Shown: positions 48,606 through 61,762, numbered from the stretch's first letter. The stretch: DNA of 64,000 nucleotides from Thunnus maccoyii (GCF_910596095.1 NC_056546.1:26500925-26564924), one strand, 5' to 3'. Numbers and translations: made by a program. The notes: generated by a model from the sequence alone, not told the origin.

Positions 48606-48849
48606 TGTCATCGTGGAATTTTTCAGCTCTTGTGCCCGTGTGAATTTATAGATCGTGATGATATAAAAAAATGCATTGTGTGTTGACACAGTGAGTATAA
48701 ATGGAACATGATGCCCGGTAAACTAATTCTGGTGACAGTCGTAATGCCGTGCGTTGCCACCCAAAGGTGCAACACAGAGATGGATGGAAGTAACAAGTAG
48801 CCTCACGTACCGGGCTGAACACACCATGAGTCAGGTTCACAGTGATAGT

Positions 48850-48872
48850 GACACACACACACACACACACGT
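48850..48872 (+). repeat. (AC)n microsatellite
   Basis: Short AC repeat, non-coding. Confidence 0.9.
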
Positions 48873-48879
48873 TAATACA

Positions 48880-50960
48880 TGCACAGAGAAACGTAGACAA
48901 CAAGAGCCTGAAAACAATAGTATGAAATATTTACTGGTTATTAAAGACCTGCACATGTTCTCTTTATGCTAATGTAGATTCTGCTGATTATGTTATATTT
49001 CAAACTTAAAATAAGAACGGGGGGGAAATGCTGGAAAAGGAAGACAACGGAAGATGCAGAGAAGTGGAAAACGAGGATGAGGCAAAAGCAAAAAGGCAAG
49101 AAACAGAAGGAACAGGCAGATTTTACACACAGAGGGAAATAAAAGAAGAGCGAGGGAGAAATAAGACAGATAGAGGGAGGGAGGGAGGGATGTTGTGGGT
49201 GCAGCTCTCCAGTTGGTGTTGCTATGGCCCTGCCCTCACTGCTCACTGAGCCATTTCCTGTTTTTGACCTGAAATCTTTATTTAGAGCCATTCCTCCTCG
49301 CTGCTCGGCATTCATGACTCAACTTGGAGTCCAGAGAGATGAACACAGGACTAAAATCAGATCTCCATTCACCACAGATGCTACGTATGCATGCGCGTAC
49401 AGAGCTACCTCTGCGAACCTGCCTGTTACTCGAGTCCTTACTCGAGCTAAGGCTTCATTCAGGTTAAACTGTGTGAGTGAACATTTGATACCAAGAGATT
49501 GAGACTCCGTGTTGCCAAGAATGACAGAATACTCCTGTTTTTTATTGTTTGACCACCAGTTTCCATAAGCTCTGTTGCCTGTAGTGATCAGGCTCTTATA
49601 ATGAGTCATTTTTAGCCTTTAAAAAAAAAAAAAAATCCCAATGAGATGGCAGTTTGTGTGTCTTGCAATGAAACCTTCAGTCAGACTTCAGGCCTGATTA
49701 CACCGTTATGAAAATGGTAAAATTTCACTGCAAATTCATTTTCTTGCAAATGAATCGCAGAGAATTGCAGTTTCGCTTCGAGGGGTGAAATATATATGTG
49801 GGAACTTTTGGCTCTGAGTTCAACTTTAGTGTACGTTGACATGCAAATTAGCGCTGTTGAACAATAGCAGGCCGTCTTGACAGTGCTGAGTTCTGAGGGA
49901 GTCGGAGAGTCATAAATAGATTACTAAACTATCGTAGCTTCTTTGCTGTGTTGCACCATCCTTCTTCTGTCTGAGTATAAACTGCTCCACAAAACAGGAA
50001 TAGATTGCAGACAGCAGTGTGGTACTAACATGCCTTTTGAATCAACTGTGTGAACCTATTATCCCATTAGCGATCAAGCTAACAAACTTTCAGAGCTTTT
50101 TTCTTCAATAAAACTCTTTATTGAATGAAATGATGTACGATCCTGAGAACAAAATGCCAGGCGGGGGAGTAAACGGCACAATATAGAGTAGTTAAATGGA
50201 CCAATCAGCCCTGTGAGTTGTCACCACGTCACCAAGCTGCAAGAATTTCATGAAGACTTGTGGATAAATTTCACTGTGCCACTTTCTGGTGTTAGCAGGA
50301 GAGTTTTAGTGCATCATGACATCCAACAATTCGGTTCTGTAAATCCTGGACTCCAGTAGATGGAAATATGTGTGACTGCAAGTTGATCAAAGCCTGTCTG
50401 GAGAATAGGCAGCTTGTCTGAACAAGTAGGGAGACTCGTATTGTGTCTGTGAGTGTATCAGTGCACAACTGGGTGAGTGTGCAGCGGGGGGCATCAGGGG
50501 GCACAAACGGTCTGAGATGCCCATTTTCTGCCCCAGGATGCTCCACCGATCCGCATTGATCGACTCTTCTGTGTTTTGTTTGAGTTTACCGGACATCGCT
50601 CTGCCATCTGCTGCCGCCGGCTAGGACGGGCATCATGAAGCAGCCAAACAGCACCATCAGTCCAGTGGACATTTCTGTGACTGCTCACTATTCTTATGTC
50701 AGTGTGTCAGAGTGGAAAAGGCTAAACAACAGTAGATACTAAAAATATCTACTGAATTACCTAAACTGTAAATATTAATAAAAGGCATTTAAATGATAAG
50801 ACTATTATAAAAGCACTGGTGGGGCGTTCATGTGAAGGCTCTAAAGCTCTAAACGTGAACACGGCTTGAACTTTACTGTTTCAAAATGCCTGTTTATGTT
50901 GTTAATGTTAAATTAGCCGGTCTTATATAGAGATAGAGAAAAAAGAGCTAAAATGTTACA
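48880..50960. other. No supported gene
   Basis: GA-rich low-complexity sequence around 49025-49190 and a poly-A near 49620. No exon or repeat family recognised. Confidence 0.4.
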
Positions 50961-50972
50961 TTTTTTGCTGAT

Positions 50973-52655
50973 TGCTTACACACTGAGAGTGAATGCTTAG
51001 ACAGAAGCATCAAAACCTTAACTTTTGTATCCATGCCTTAAACAAAGGCACTCAAAGTACACATTTTCTGCTTTGCACTTTGTTTACAACTCTGCATCAC
51101 ACTTCTTGCAGAACACTACACACTGTTTCTGACATTAGACACTTTTCACTTCTATTCAGAATGCAAAACATATCTGAAACTGGCAACAATCCACACACGC
51201 ATAAAACCACTTCCACACTAATTGAACACCAATCGGTCTGAGCCTTAGCGCTACAAATACACCTCAGGTAAGCTCGCCTCTTATATGAGAACTTTGCAAA
51301 CATGGAGAAGGAGGAGGATGAAGACAAGAACAAAGAAGGGGACCAAGCAATAGACGGAGACATATTTCTGACGACGATGAGGGAGGTTGGGCAGAGAGTT
51401 CAGCCCAACCTGAGCCCGTACGCGATAACATCCATAATACGGACATTTAGACTGAAGAACAGGTATGTCTTCAATTTTCTAAAATAGACTGTACCTATGT
51501 AGTTGTTGCACATCATTCTGCATCATAGTATAGTCCTACAGTATTAGGTCTATACTCCTCATTGAACAAAAAAAAAAAAAAGGTTGTGTTGATGTTACTA
51601 TGTATAGTATGACAGTATGTAAAAAAGCACCTAACCAATGACACCGTTTTCTACAGAACTGCCAGTTATGACTGTTATGACTACGTGCCATTAAGTGTCA
51701 CTGCACTAAACTATAACACAGTAACAGCAGTAGATTGTGTCCTATTGGCACTGCATAGATACATTCACACAAAGCAGTATGTGACCTAGCCAGTAGCCCC
51801 CAATCTGGGGGTGCGGTGGGGGGGGGTTGTCTATGGGGGCACCTGCCTCGCCTGTAGCTTGTAGTTTTGACTGAATGTGACCCAACCCACCCCCATCCTT
51901 AAGTGAAAATAATGTAGACATTGTAGTCCTGTGTTTTGAGTTACACCATATTCACAGTACAATGTATGCATTTTGTGTTACAGAGAGTCCTGGACGTCGA
52001 CGCAGCTGCACAACCTCATGAGTTCATTTACATCGATGAAGCTGGATTCAATCTAGCTAAAACCAAGCGTCAGGGCCAAAATGTTATAGGACAAAAAGCC
52101 GTTGTGAATGTCCCAGGGCACCTTGTTTGCCGCCATTAGTCTGCAAGGAGTTCTCCATCACCATGCCACCCTAGTTCCCTACAATACTGCACACATAATC
52201 ACATTTCTGGTATTGTATTGTTATTCTTTTATTGATTACTGTACTGAAATTCTACTTTTCTTTGTGTTTTCTTGTTGTTGTAAAAACCTGCAATGGCAAA
52301 AAAGTAATTTGTATATATTTTTTGAAGCCTTTCTATTGTGTTCACTAAAATGTGAGTAGATGTACTGCATGTATGAGAAAATTAAAAAGGTATACAAAGT
52401 GCTAAAGACAGCAGTGTTTTGTGTAAAGTACATCAGTGTGTTGTTGCTGCTATGAAAGAGTTATTCAGACGGTGCGTGTGTGTGTGTCCTTTTGTTGCAA
52501 AAATGCCATTTTGAAAAGAGATTGTTAGGTTTTGATTGCAGTTTGAATTTTGACATAGAAATGAGATGTTTAGTCTCTCCAAGTATTGTGTATTATTTGG
52601 CTTGTGTGTAGAGTTTTGACACAATGAACCAAATTCCGCAACAAGTGTGTAAGCA
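50973..52655 (+). mobile_element. Tc1/IS630-like (DDE_3) DNA transposon relic
   Basis: Short inverted ends TGCTTACACACT (50973-50984) and AGTGTGTAAGCA (52644-52655) bracket remains of a transposase. The N-terminal helix-turn-helix part is seen as GQRVQPNLSPYAITSIIRTF (51386-51460). The catalytic part is seen as HEFIYIDEAGFNL (from about 52015), including a DDE-type Asp, then in another frame AAISLQGVLHHHATL and PYNTAHI. The middle of the protein is absent and a frameshift lies near 52110, so it is inactive. The match to the IS630-type transposases annotated in fish is from recall. Confidence 0.7.
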
Positions 52656-52683
52656 CTCGCAAAAAACTGTAACAGAACATGCC

Positions 52684-52724
52684 GTGTGTGTGTGCGTTTG
52701 CGCGCGCGCGTGTGTGCGTGTGGT

Positions 52725-52788
<64 letters not shown>
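52684..52788 (+). repeat. Composite GT / (CG)5 / GT tract
   Basis: GT units, CGCGCGCGCG at 52701-52710, then a long GT run (about 52729-52788). Alternating purine-pyrimidine throughout. Confidence 0.95.
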
Positions 52789-52796
<8 letters not shown>

Positions 52797-52799
52797 GAG

Positions 52800-53640
52800 C
52801 AAAGCTGTCGACGTCACCTCTCCGGGCAGCTGCTCGGTTTCAGTTTCTCCTGCTGCCTTCACGTGCTCCTCGTAAATTTACTGGCCATTACAAAATGGAT
52901 TCTGTCACGCTGCTGTCTCACTGATAAAGATAAAAAAACAGAAGGGAAATAGTGACGACCTCAGGCGTGCAGTCTGTGTTTTAAGCAAGTCAAAAGCTTT
53001 AGTGTTCCTCTGGAATATAAATAAATTCAAGGCTAAAATCTGTCTGCAGCTGTTGCCTTCAAGTCCCACAGGGCAACTTCAAAGGAATGCATCCGCACAA
53101 GAGTGTTTCACATAAAAGTCCAACACAGACTGAAGCTTAAAAGATGAAGGTTGATTGCTCAATTGATTAGCTGGTTGATTGATTGACTTTGAACACAAAA
53201 GGAGTACTTTAAATTCAGTTGGCAGATGCTTTTGACCAAAGCAACTTACTGTAAGTGCATTCAAACTCAAAAGGAACAAGAGCTAAATGTCATCAAAAAC
53301 TGGAAATGCAGGTCTCCCAAATAAACTGCACATTCAGAGATGCCTTAAGTGCTGCTTATGGCCCTTTTTTTTATTAAATGACATTGAACTACGCATTCTT
53401 GACAAAAACGAGCCATGGCAAAAACGTATAGATAGTCACAGCCTTGTTTTTTGCTCTCCGTCATCTAAATGTTACATCTTGGTAAACTCCCAGATATTTA
53501 TATACAGGATTTACTCTTTTTCAGTAATGGGCCAGGTGCCACACGTTAGCCCGTCCATTATAATCCAGTCAGGTCATGACAAGCAGAAATGGACATATTT
53601 ACGTCTTATTTTCCTTGTGACCTCTTTCTGTGAAGTCACA
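52800..53640. other. No supported gene
   Basis: The longest open frame (about 120 codons near 53287) shows no familiar motif and AT-rich non-coding composition. Confidence 0.4.
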
Positions 53641-53644
53641 ACAA

Positions 53645-53879
53645 CTGCGGGACTTTGACCTCGCAGCGCTCGTCTATCAGACTGCGTCCTACAGTTCCTG
53701 AACGCAGCAGCGCTCCAGTGAGCGGAGCGCAGGCAGTTTCTCCTCCTATCAGCGCCATTGTGTGACAGAGTCTCCGGGAGCGAGGACGGCTTGTTTTTTC
53801 GTAGCCGACAGGACTGTTTAAATACCCCCTTCCTCTCTCATCCATGTTCCTCTTTCAAACTCCGGCGGACCTGGATACG
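53645..53879 (+). promoter_or_regulatory. CpG-rich promoter-like region with candidate first exon
   Basis: CpG density is well above the surroundings. A TTTAAATA motif (about 53816-53823) could be a TATA-like box. Downstream, an ATG at 53844 opens 12 codons (MFLFQTPADLDT) that run in phase 0 into a good donor (ACG|GTAAGA, exon end 53879). I do not recognise the peptide, so the exon may equally be untranslated. It may be an alternative first exon of the synteny-predicted nt5c2 or the start of another gene to the right. Confidence 0.4.
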
Positions 53880-53889
53880 GTAAGACACC

Positions 53890-55300
53890 GTTTCTATCTT
53901 TCAAAAAGCTAAAGAAAAACAGTCCGGCGCGGCAATGTTACCTATAATGAGTAATAGACGCGGTGAAGGCTGCTGTTTTCAGTAGTGCGGTGGGGTAGTG
54001 AGCTCTGCTTGGAAAAGTTTTCGTATTAAATGGATAATATCTACCGGTAATTGACCTTTTTATCTCTGTCTGACCAAAACTCATTCCAGTTTCCACTTTC
54101 CAGTTCATCACTGCAGAGAAACGTCCGACTGATAAACTTTTTATTTCACCGAAACACATCGACTGCTTCCCTGAAATACTCTCACTCGTCGGCACACACT
54201 CCTATAATAAAAAACTCCACTTTGGCTTTTCTAAAATGTCAAAAAGAAATGTCTGAAATGACTTAAAATGGCCTAAATCTGTATAAATGTTAACACTATT
54301 AAGTGAAAATGTATTTATGGACAGATATAATGACAATTAAGCCTAAATATTGGAAGCCGTGTTGTCAACAGTATGGAAGATGCACAAAAGCCATTCACAA
54401 GCACACATACTGTATATGTGATTTAATTTTCATTGATCTTTCATGTGAAGCTTGTTTCTGTTCACCTGTAAACCAGCTGTGAGGTAGTGAAATGTGTCTT
54501 TTTTGCAGCGTACATGAAGTGATTTAGTGTCTAGTGTGGGACCGTCTCAGTCAGTGAGGCTGTTGTGGTGAGTGGAGGGGCCTCTTGTTTCGTAACGTGC
54601 ACCACAACACAGCAGTCTGCTCTTTCTAATGACAGTGGCTCTTCTTCACTACTGTCGGCTCCTCGCGCTGTGACCCTCGAGCTGCACGTATGTCACATCT
54701 CAGGATGTTTTTCTGAAGGGAGGACCCACGACCACGTAGTCTCGCACCAGACCACAGAGTCTGATCAAAAGCTGAAATCCATCTGAGGAGGAGTTGGTAG
54801 ACAGGTGTGATGCAGTCATACAGCTGTCTGTAGATGAGCAGATAACCACAGTGAGAAGAAGGGAAGCCTAGTTTTTTGTTGCATGGGGAACCCCTCGGGA
54901 GGTCCTCGGAGTCTAGATAAAAAAAACAACGTAGATTTTAAATTTCAATGGAACATTTCCAGCTAAAATATCTATTCTGATCAATTTACAGTCAACAATT
55001 TAATGCTGAGATTATCTCAACAAACTGTGCAAAAGTAATATGCCTTTAATTTGAAAATCCACTCCCTTATCTTCATTTAGCAGCCAGTATTCCCTCCAAA
55101 TCCCTTAAATTTCCTCCCAGCTCACTACTGGTATCTTCCCACTCAACATATCAATACTGATCTGGGAAGAAATTTTTCAAATTTGGCGACACTTTAACAA
55201 AATAAGAGCGTATCTTTAACACATATCCTCACAGGCAGTTTTAAAGAAACGTATAGGAAGCCACAAGAGAGGTTGCAGGCTTTTATTGTCAATTTCTAAA
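53890..55300. other. No supported gene
   Basis: If the exon at 53844-53879 is real, this is its intron. No further exon was recognised. Confidence 0.4.
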
Positions 55301-55310
55301 GCAAGAACTC

Positions 55311-55660
55311 AATGATATGCGAGTTGTGTTGCTGAGGCTACCCTGTGAGGGACGGATGTAGCAGCCTGCGCTATATTGTATACCTTCAGTAGCTGAATTC
55401 CTGTAAGCAGTAATAGTAATAAGGCTCCCAGTGCAGCAGCAAGGCTCGCACTGGGTTGATAAGGATTATACTTAAGTAATAAGGGTGCTGCCGGCAGGGA
55501 AAAAATGATGACACTTGCAGCACTGAAGCATGTGCTGCTGTAACAAGGTGGGCAATGTGGTAATAAGGCCCATACTGCTGTGATACCACGGGCGCTGCAG
55601 TAATAAGGCAGATATACTGCAGTAATAAGGCGGATACTACTACACACCCAGTGACCAGAC
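55311..55660 (+). repeat. Degenerate tandem repeat with TAATAAGG core
   Basis: Units of about 20-24 bp, typically GCAGTAATAAGGC followed by GATACT or GGTGCT, recur roughly ten times. Several units carry GCAGCA or CTGCTG variants. Non-coding. Confidence 0.6.
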
Positions 55661-55829
55661 GTATCGACGCCGTAGATTTCTGTAGTTTTCTGAGGCTCCG
55701 TCGCTGGAAGTGTCAAGCTGTGTTTTCTCCCTGAAGAGGCTCGGTGGAAAGAGTGGAGCGCTCAACGGCATGTAGACACGTCTGCTGACCTAAATCTGCT
55801 CTCTTCTTCTGCCTTTTATTTATAGACTT

Positions 55830-55831
55830 AA

Positions 55832-55863
<32 letters not shown>

Positions 55864-55866
55864 GGG
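55830..55866 (+). repeat. (GT)n(GA)n microsatellite
   Basis: Short GT run followed by about 13 GA units. Confidence 0.9.
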
Positions 55867-56893
55867 AACATTTGTGTGTGAATACACTGCTGACCAGAAA
55901 TCTGAGATGGACAGTCACTTATTTTACATAATGTGTTTGTTATTGTGTTTTAATGTAGAGATTGTGTTAAAACTATACATGATGTAAACTTTTTGCAAAG
56001 CAGTGGATCATCCCTGTAAATAACCTTAAGAAGATGTTGAAGGCTTATTAGAAATCTGGATTTTGCTGTGAATGAAAATGATCGCAGAGAAGAAGTGAAA
56101 GGATTGATAAGAGCACCTGTCAGGAGTCTCTGTTGCTACTGGTAGATGTGCTTTCTGCCGTAGCTGTGATCAGAAACCTTCTGCAGTCTAACACAACAAC
56201 CCACAACCCAAAAGTATTCAGCTTATTTTCATATATGACAAACAAAAGCATCAAATAGTGACATTTGACAGTGAAATTCTGACAAATTGGTTGCCCTTTA
56301 ATTACTGACTCTAGTTTCGTTATGAGTTCATTATGAGAAAAGTATTTACAAGTCAGTGACTCTGTTGCTTCGCCCCCGACCTTTGCACTCCCTCCTCGCT
56401 CCTTACTCCTTCACACTGCTTGTTATGTTGATAATCTGAACCTGAGATCAATCTCCAAACTGCAGACACCTTATCTTGCAAGGCAAACACTTTCAATCAG
56501 CTGTAGAAAGAGCCCAGCTGTTCGTTCATACAAATACAAATCGGGATCGCCCTCTAAAATGAATGTTAATGCAGTTTACTGTCGACAAAAACAAGCATTC
56601 AGCTCACTTTTAATCAAAAGAGATATCTGAGGATCAAAGAGCGCCTTGGTCAGAATCCTCCAGACGTCACTCAAACACAAACTCCTGTCGTTTTGTTGAA
56701 TCTATCCTGAGCTTCCCATGCCGGGCGCTCACACCAGTGTCTCTTTATTAATGGGATGCTGCATGTTGCGCAGTAGAAGCTGGGGTGTTTTGTAACCAGG
56801 TCCGTCATTATGTAAGAGATCGTAGTGAATTCCCTGTCTGATACCCAGCTGACCCGTGTCATGTGAGCGTTTATGATCACTATGAGGGAACAC

Positions 56894-56920
56894 ACGCACA
56901 CACACACACACACACACACG
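56894..56920 (+). repeat. (AC)n microsatellite
   Basis: AC repeat near CpG-containing ACGCAC and ACGTACGG flanks. Confidence 0.9.
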
Positions 56921-57757
56921 TACGGACATTGTTACCAGCCGCATGATTGGCTTATTTATTTTGCTTCTGACTCTCCTCTACCATCTGTCTGTGGTTGTTG
57001 TGGTTCCACAGCAGCACTTCTGAACACGTTTCAGCATATTTCAGATTGAAAGTGCTCGATTTAGTGATAGTGTTTAATGTAACTAACACTAATACTGGTC
57101 TGACTCCAGGCTAGAATATAACTCACAGTCATGAAAATATTATAACTTTAAAAGTCGGCTTAAAAAAACTGCAAAATGAAGCCACTCGAGATCCAAAAAA
57201 CCAGATTAAATGATCGTTTTTAATTGTTATTCACCATCTCCATCACATGTATGAACTCAACCTTGATTTTTTTTACCTTGATAAGTCTTGAAAAATGTAA
57301 CGGTGTCACTTCAGTGTTTCAGGTTTTGGAGAACCATAGAAAGAGCAGCTGTTGGGGGGAAAAAGACACACATGTTTTCCTGGTGGAGGGAATTTGCCTG
57401 TTATTTTGCAGACCAATGCAAAAGAGCGGCTCAAAGATTTCAGAGGAAAAAATAGCTGGCGAGCTTTTCGATCGTGATGGGTTATTCATGAATACCAGGT
57501 GTAACGGCGCAGGAACTCAGAAAACTGTAATAAAGCAGTATAACGTGAGTAGATCTAGCTGCGGTGGCGTGTATGGTAGCAGTAGTAGCGGCGGGAGAAA
57601 CAGTAGTAGTAGTAGCTATCGTCATGGTGTAACTGTATCTTAAGTTGTGTGTGGAAACATAGCTGCTATTGAGTGCAGTGGGTCTGGTCAGGCGAGCACT
57701 ACAACGCACTATCTCTTCCTCTGGGTTTTGTCTGGAATGTGTTTACTAGTTCTACAT

Positions 57758-57824
57758 TGTGTGTGTGTGTGTGTGTGTGAGTGTGTTTGTGTTAGGGAGA
57801 GAGACACACACACACACACACACT
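57758..57824. repeat. (GT)n facing (CA)n
   Basis: A GT run (57758-57779) and a CA run (57805-57823) about 25 bp apart could form a hairpin. Confidence 0.9.
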
Positions 57825-57971
57825 GAAGAGTGAGTTAGACAGTGTCGTCCTCATGTGCAGAGCTGGATGCGTAACGGCGAGGAGGAACACAGTCATGCCA
57901 ACGTGCTACTGTAAGAATATGTCATAGTACGCATACAGCACAGTGCTACATCTACCTGCAGCAGTGTAGCA

Positions 57972-57974
57972 CGT

Positions 57975-58007
<33 letters not shown>
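57972..58007 (+). repeat. (GT)n microsatellite
   Basis: GT run of about 15 units. Confidence 0.9.
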
Positions 58008-58010
<3 letters not shown>

Positions 58011-58162
58011 CCATACTTTGTGCATCCAGAGAACCTGAAATAGCCCGATGTGGAGGTGAGGGGGAGGGGTGGATGTGCAGCTCAGGCATGGAAACCAGCG
58101 TATCCGGTTACAGGATCATAATATCACTGCAGAGTCCATCCACTAGCACTGCACTACTGCAT

Positions 58163-58210
58163 GACACACACACACACACTCACACACACACACATACATA
58201 CATACATACA
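58163..58210 (+). repeat. (CA)n then (CATA)n
   Basis: CA repeats interrupted by CT, then four CATA units. Confidence 0.9.
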
Positions 58211-58749
58211 CTACAGCCAGCTCTTGCATGCTCTATGCATGGGTGTGTGTTTGCAGGCACAGTTGACAGGCGAACACTCTCATGCATGCACACATATTTG
58301 ACATCACTAGTGTTTTTATCGTTTGCAGCCTCGTTACATGATCAGATTTATACTTTTCATTTATTCATATGTTGCTGCTCGGTTTATGTTGGGCCCACTT
58401 GCCTGAACTTTGCACGTAATATTATCGTAACACACACTTAAACACCGGTGTGTCTTTCTGAGATTAAATGAGAGATTTTGATGCTGTTCTATTCTATTGC
58501 AGTTAACTCTTACCAGTCCTCTTATGAAGGAGACAAGCGGTGTAAGCCTGGTTCTCTGTGGTTGGTTTTTTTGGGTTTGTATCAGGATATTTTGGTGATA
58601 TTTTAGGCTGTAGGCAAAACCAGACAAGTGTTTATTTTGAGAAATCTTGCTACCTGGTGTTCTTTTCACAGATGGGATCACTGTGGAGCAGGCAAAGCTA
58701 AATGCTGGATATCAGCTCAGCTTTTTGCGGAGGACTCGTAAAATAAGAT

Positions 58750-58995
58750 GAGAGAGGAGCTGCAACGTAATGATGATTATTTTCATCACTGATTATTTTT
58801 TCAATTAATTGTTTAGTCTATAAAATGTAAGAAAACTGTGAAAAAAAAAATGCACATCACAATTTCCAAAAGTGCAAGGATCATATAAGAAAAGCAGCAA
58901 ATCCTCACAGTTGAGAAGCTGCTGTAATTTTCTGCATTTTTATTTAAGAAATGTCATAAATAATGATCAATTATCTACACAATTTCATTTTCTGT
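58750..58995. repeat. Dispersed repeat related to the copy at the window end
   Basis: GAGCTGCAACG..., TTTTTTCAATTAATTGTTTA, AGCAGCAAATCCTCACA and ATTGTTT-type blocks match the common fish repeat that also appears at 63725-64000. Confidence 0.5.
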
Positions 58996-59754
58996 ATTTC
59001 ACAAGACGCCTGAGTGATTGTATGTATTGATATTGTTACAAGTAGTGTCATATCTTGACACTCATATGATATTGGACTGGATTGAACCTGATTGTAGTGT
59101 AATACAGCATTTTCATCAAGTTTCAAATCCATACAGCGTGAGTTTACTGCTGCTACTACTGTAAATACTCTTGTATTGTCACAAACACTTTGTGTCCAAT
59201 TTAAAAGTAATGATTACTGAAAAAAAAGCTTATTGTGAGCTTCGGTTTAAAACTATCAGTAATGCCGCTGACTGACCTTCAGAAGTGCTGATTGGTTAAC
59301 CTCTTGTCATTGCCGGTTACCTCTTTGCTCCAACGCTTCTGCTATATTAACCTCATGGAAAACCTTACTCGTGAGACAGTTTTCAGTGGTGCGTTAAGTC
59401 ACAGTGACCTTGAACGAAGACCGCGGCTCCATTTTGGATTGCAGTACTCCTCCGCCGCTGTGCGTTATCTACGACTCATTTATGATCTGTTGTATTCATA
59501 TCTAGAAATGGCTCATAGAGTGTAGGATGGTCCTGGGCCTGTGAACTTTGACAGTCAAGTGGAGAGGAGGGGGGGGGGGAGAGTGAGGAGGGGAGGTGAA
59601 GAGCAGAGGGAGGATGAAAAAGAAAGATGGAAAAGACATAAAGGAAAGAATGAGTGAAGAAGAGAAGAGGTGGAGGAGAAGGAGAGGGAAGAGGAGGATA
59701 ATGAAGTGGAATGTAAGGGGTGGGGCACCTCTGGTATGTCAGCCCTGCACTCTG

Positions 59755-59780
59755 TATGTGTGTGTGTGTGTGTGTGTGTG
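59755..59780 (+). repeat. (GT)n microsatellite after a GA-rich tract
   Basis: The GA- and G-rich region from about 59560 to 59710 precedes it. Open frames here are artefacts of composition. Confidence 0.85.
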
Positions 59781-60039
59781 AGTCTAAACACCCTGCCATG
59801 AGTCAGTGAGTCAGACATGCGCAGCTGCTTCGCCTCTCAATCACACACTCGCAAACTGCTTTGAAACTAACTCTGTCGCTCTCTGTTTCTGTCTCTCTCT
59901 GATTCGCCATTTTCCTCAAAGCTCCATGAGCTGCTGCAGTCAGTGCAGAAACTGAAGTAGTCAGTGGGAAAAAGTCATGGACACCTAATGTTAAAATGAG
60001 CGGAGGATATGCAGTTGATCATAAGAAAGCGTTATGATC

Positions 60040-60850
60040 GGGGCTCGACATTAACTTTTTAAGGCACTTGTCCTTCGCACAAGTAAATGTACCTTTCACA
60101 AAGTCACTTGTCTGGGTAAAAATGAGAAACTAAAGACGCTCTAACTTCCCTTTCATTGGGAATTTTATGCTGTTGTTCAACATCTGTGATGTGAAAACAT
60201 CATTTCCACATTTCCACACAGTGCACTGCAGTGTTTCTCCTGCCGGCTGCAGACAGCACTGTCAGCCCAACAGTCCAACACACTGAGCACAAGTAGTTTA
60301 TCCGACTTTGCTATTTTATACTTATATGATATTATTGTTAGCGATTCACATTGACATTGTTCAAGGTTAAACAAGGTTAAATATCATATTACAGTAGGAT
60401 TTCTTATGTCCTAGGCCTGAAAAAATGTAAATGTAATTATTGGACTGTCTGGTTGCACTACTAGACTAACTTACAGTTACAATGACTGGAGGAATAAATG
60501 CAATGTAGGGATGCTGAGCAAAACTCGGGAGAGACTCAGCAGCCAGACATCGGCTGAGATTGTCACTAAAATGAGAATAGCTGGTCCACCTTAAAGGTCA
60601 GTCCACCTTAAGTGAGCCTGGTCAGGTTAGGCTAACCCGTTGTCACTAGCTTTGGGGATAACCCCTTCCCTTTATCAGCAGGTAAGCGGGACACGGGAAC
60701 TTTACATAGCCAAGTAATGAGTGGTACATAACCTGAAGACAAACGTTTTTTTGTTTGTTTGTTTGTTTTCAGTGACTTTTAACTTGTCTGGTGGAGCGAG
60801 TAAATTTCTCTTCCACTTGCTCTACAGAAAATCCACTTTTACATTTGCTC
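60040..60850. repeat. Candidate dispersed repeat
   Basis: GGGCTCGACATTAACTTTTT and the later CACTTGTC, TTAACTTGTCTGGTGGAGCG motifs resemble a fish repeat I recall. Boundaries are not clear. Confidence 0.35.
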
Positions 60851-61762
60851 TGATGTTTGTCCAGCTCTTGTAGCTCCAAACTTCAATAAAAAACCTGCAA
60901 AATCACCAATAATCCTGAATCTATACTAAATAAAGTAAGCTCATGTTAAATGTCAGGATGATAGGAGCTTATATGTGCGTTTGAAGATGTTTTCAATCAG
61001 TCTTCCTAGTGTGAATGTCACAGCTCACTGCTAGGCTCCAAATTGTTTCCCTGCTTTGAGGGACTTTTTACTTAACTTGAGCCACCTGGACTGAGATGCA
61101 TCAAAGAAGAAGTAGGAAGCGACATGGCTAAAACATTATGAAGAGTGTCTTTGAAAAGTAGATGTACTTTTACTTGAATTAGATGTCTTACATTCTACGT
61201 GTCTAACTTTGACATCACCTGTATTATATTTGTTTTCTGGTTTCCCTCCAAGGAACTGAAACACGGAGACTAATGGCAGTTGAAGCATCCATTAGCGGCG
61301 CTAACTACTGCAGAGCTCATAAATTTGTCCCTTTGGGGGAAAATTTTGTTTATTGACCCAAATCAACTAATCAGTCAATGTGTTTGTGACAAGTTGTGCT
61401 TTGTTTGCAGCTGGTTTATTTTCAAATTATACGGCTAAGAAAAGCTCCAATTAAACCAGAAGTTGCAAAAAGGTACTTTACAGAAACATTGTTCAGTTGG
61501 AAGTAATTATTAAACATTTACTCCTCTGAAAACAGTTTCCGTTTTTATGTTTTTCCTTACAGATGTCTGTTAAAGCAAGAATGTTTTGAGTAATGCCGGG
61601 ATCAGACTACACAATATTATTGTCTTTCACAATGGTCGCCATGTCATAGTCACTGCTCATGCTAACTACTGACCTCTGGTGTCTCATAAAAGCTTACAGT
61701 GTTGGCTGCGCTTGCTAGTTGCATGTTAAACAGCTTTTATTTTGCTAAATGCGCCAACTGTA

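Noticed and set aside
53287..53658. 123-codon open frame
   Set aside because: AT-rich composition, no recognisable domain, no flanking splice sites that make sense.
55311..55660. CRISPR-like array
   Set aside because: The units are degenerate direct repeats without constant repeats and unique spacers, and the genome is vertebrate.
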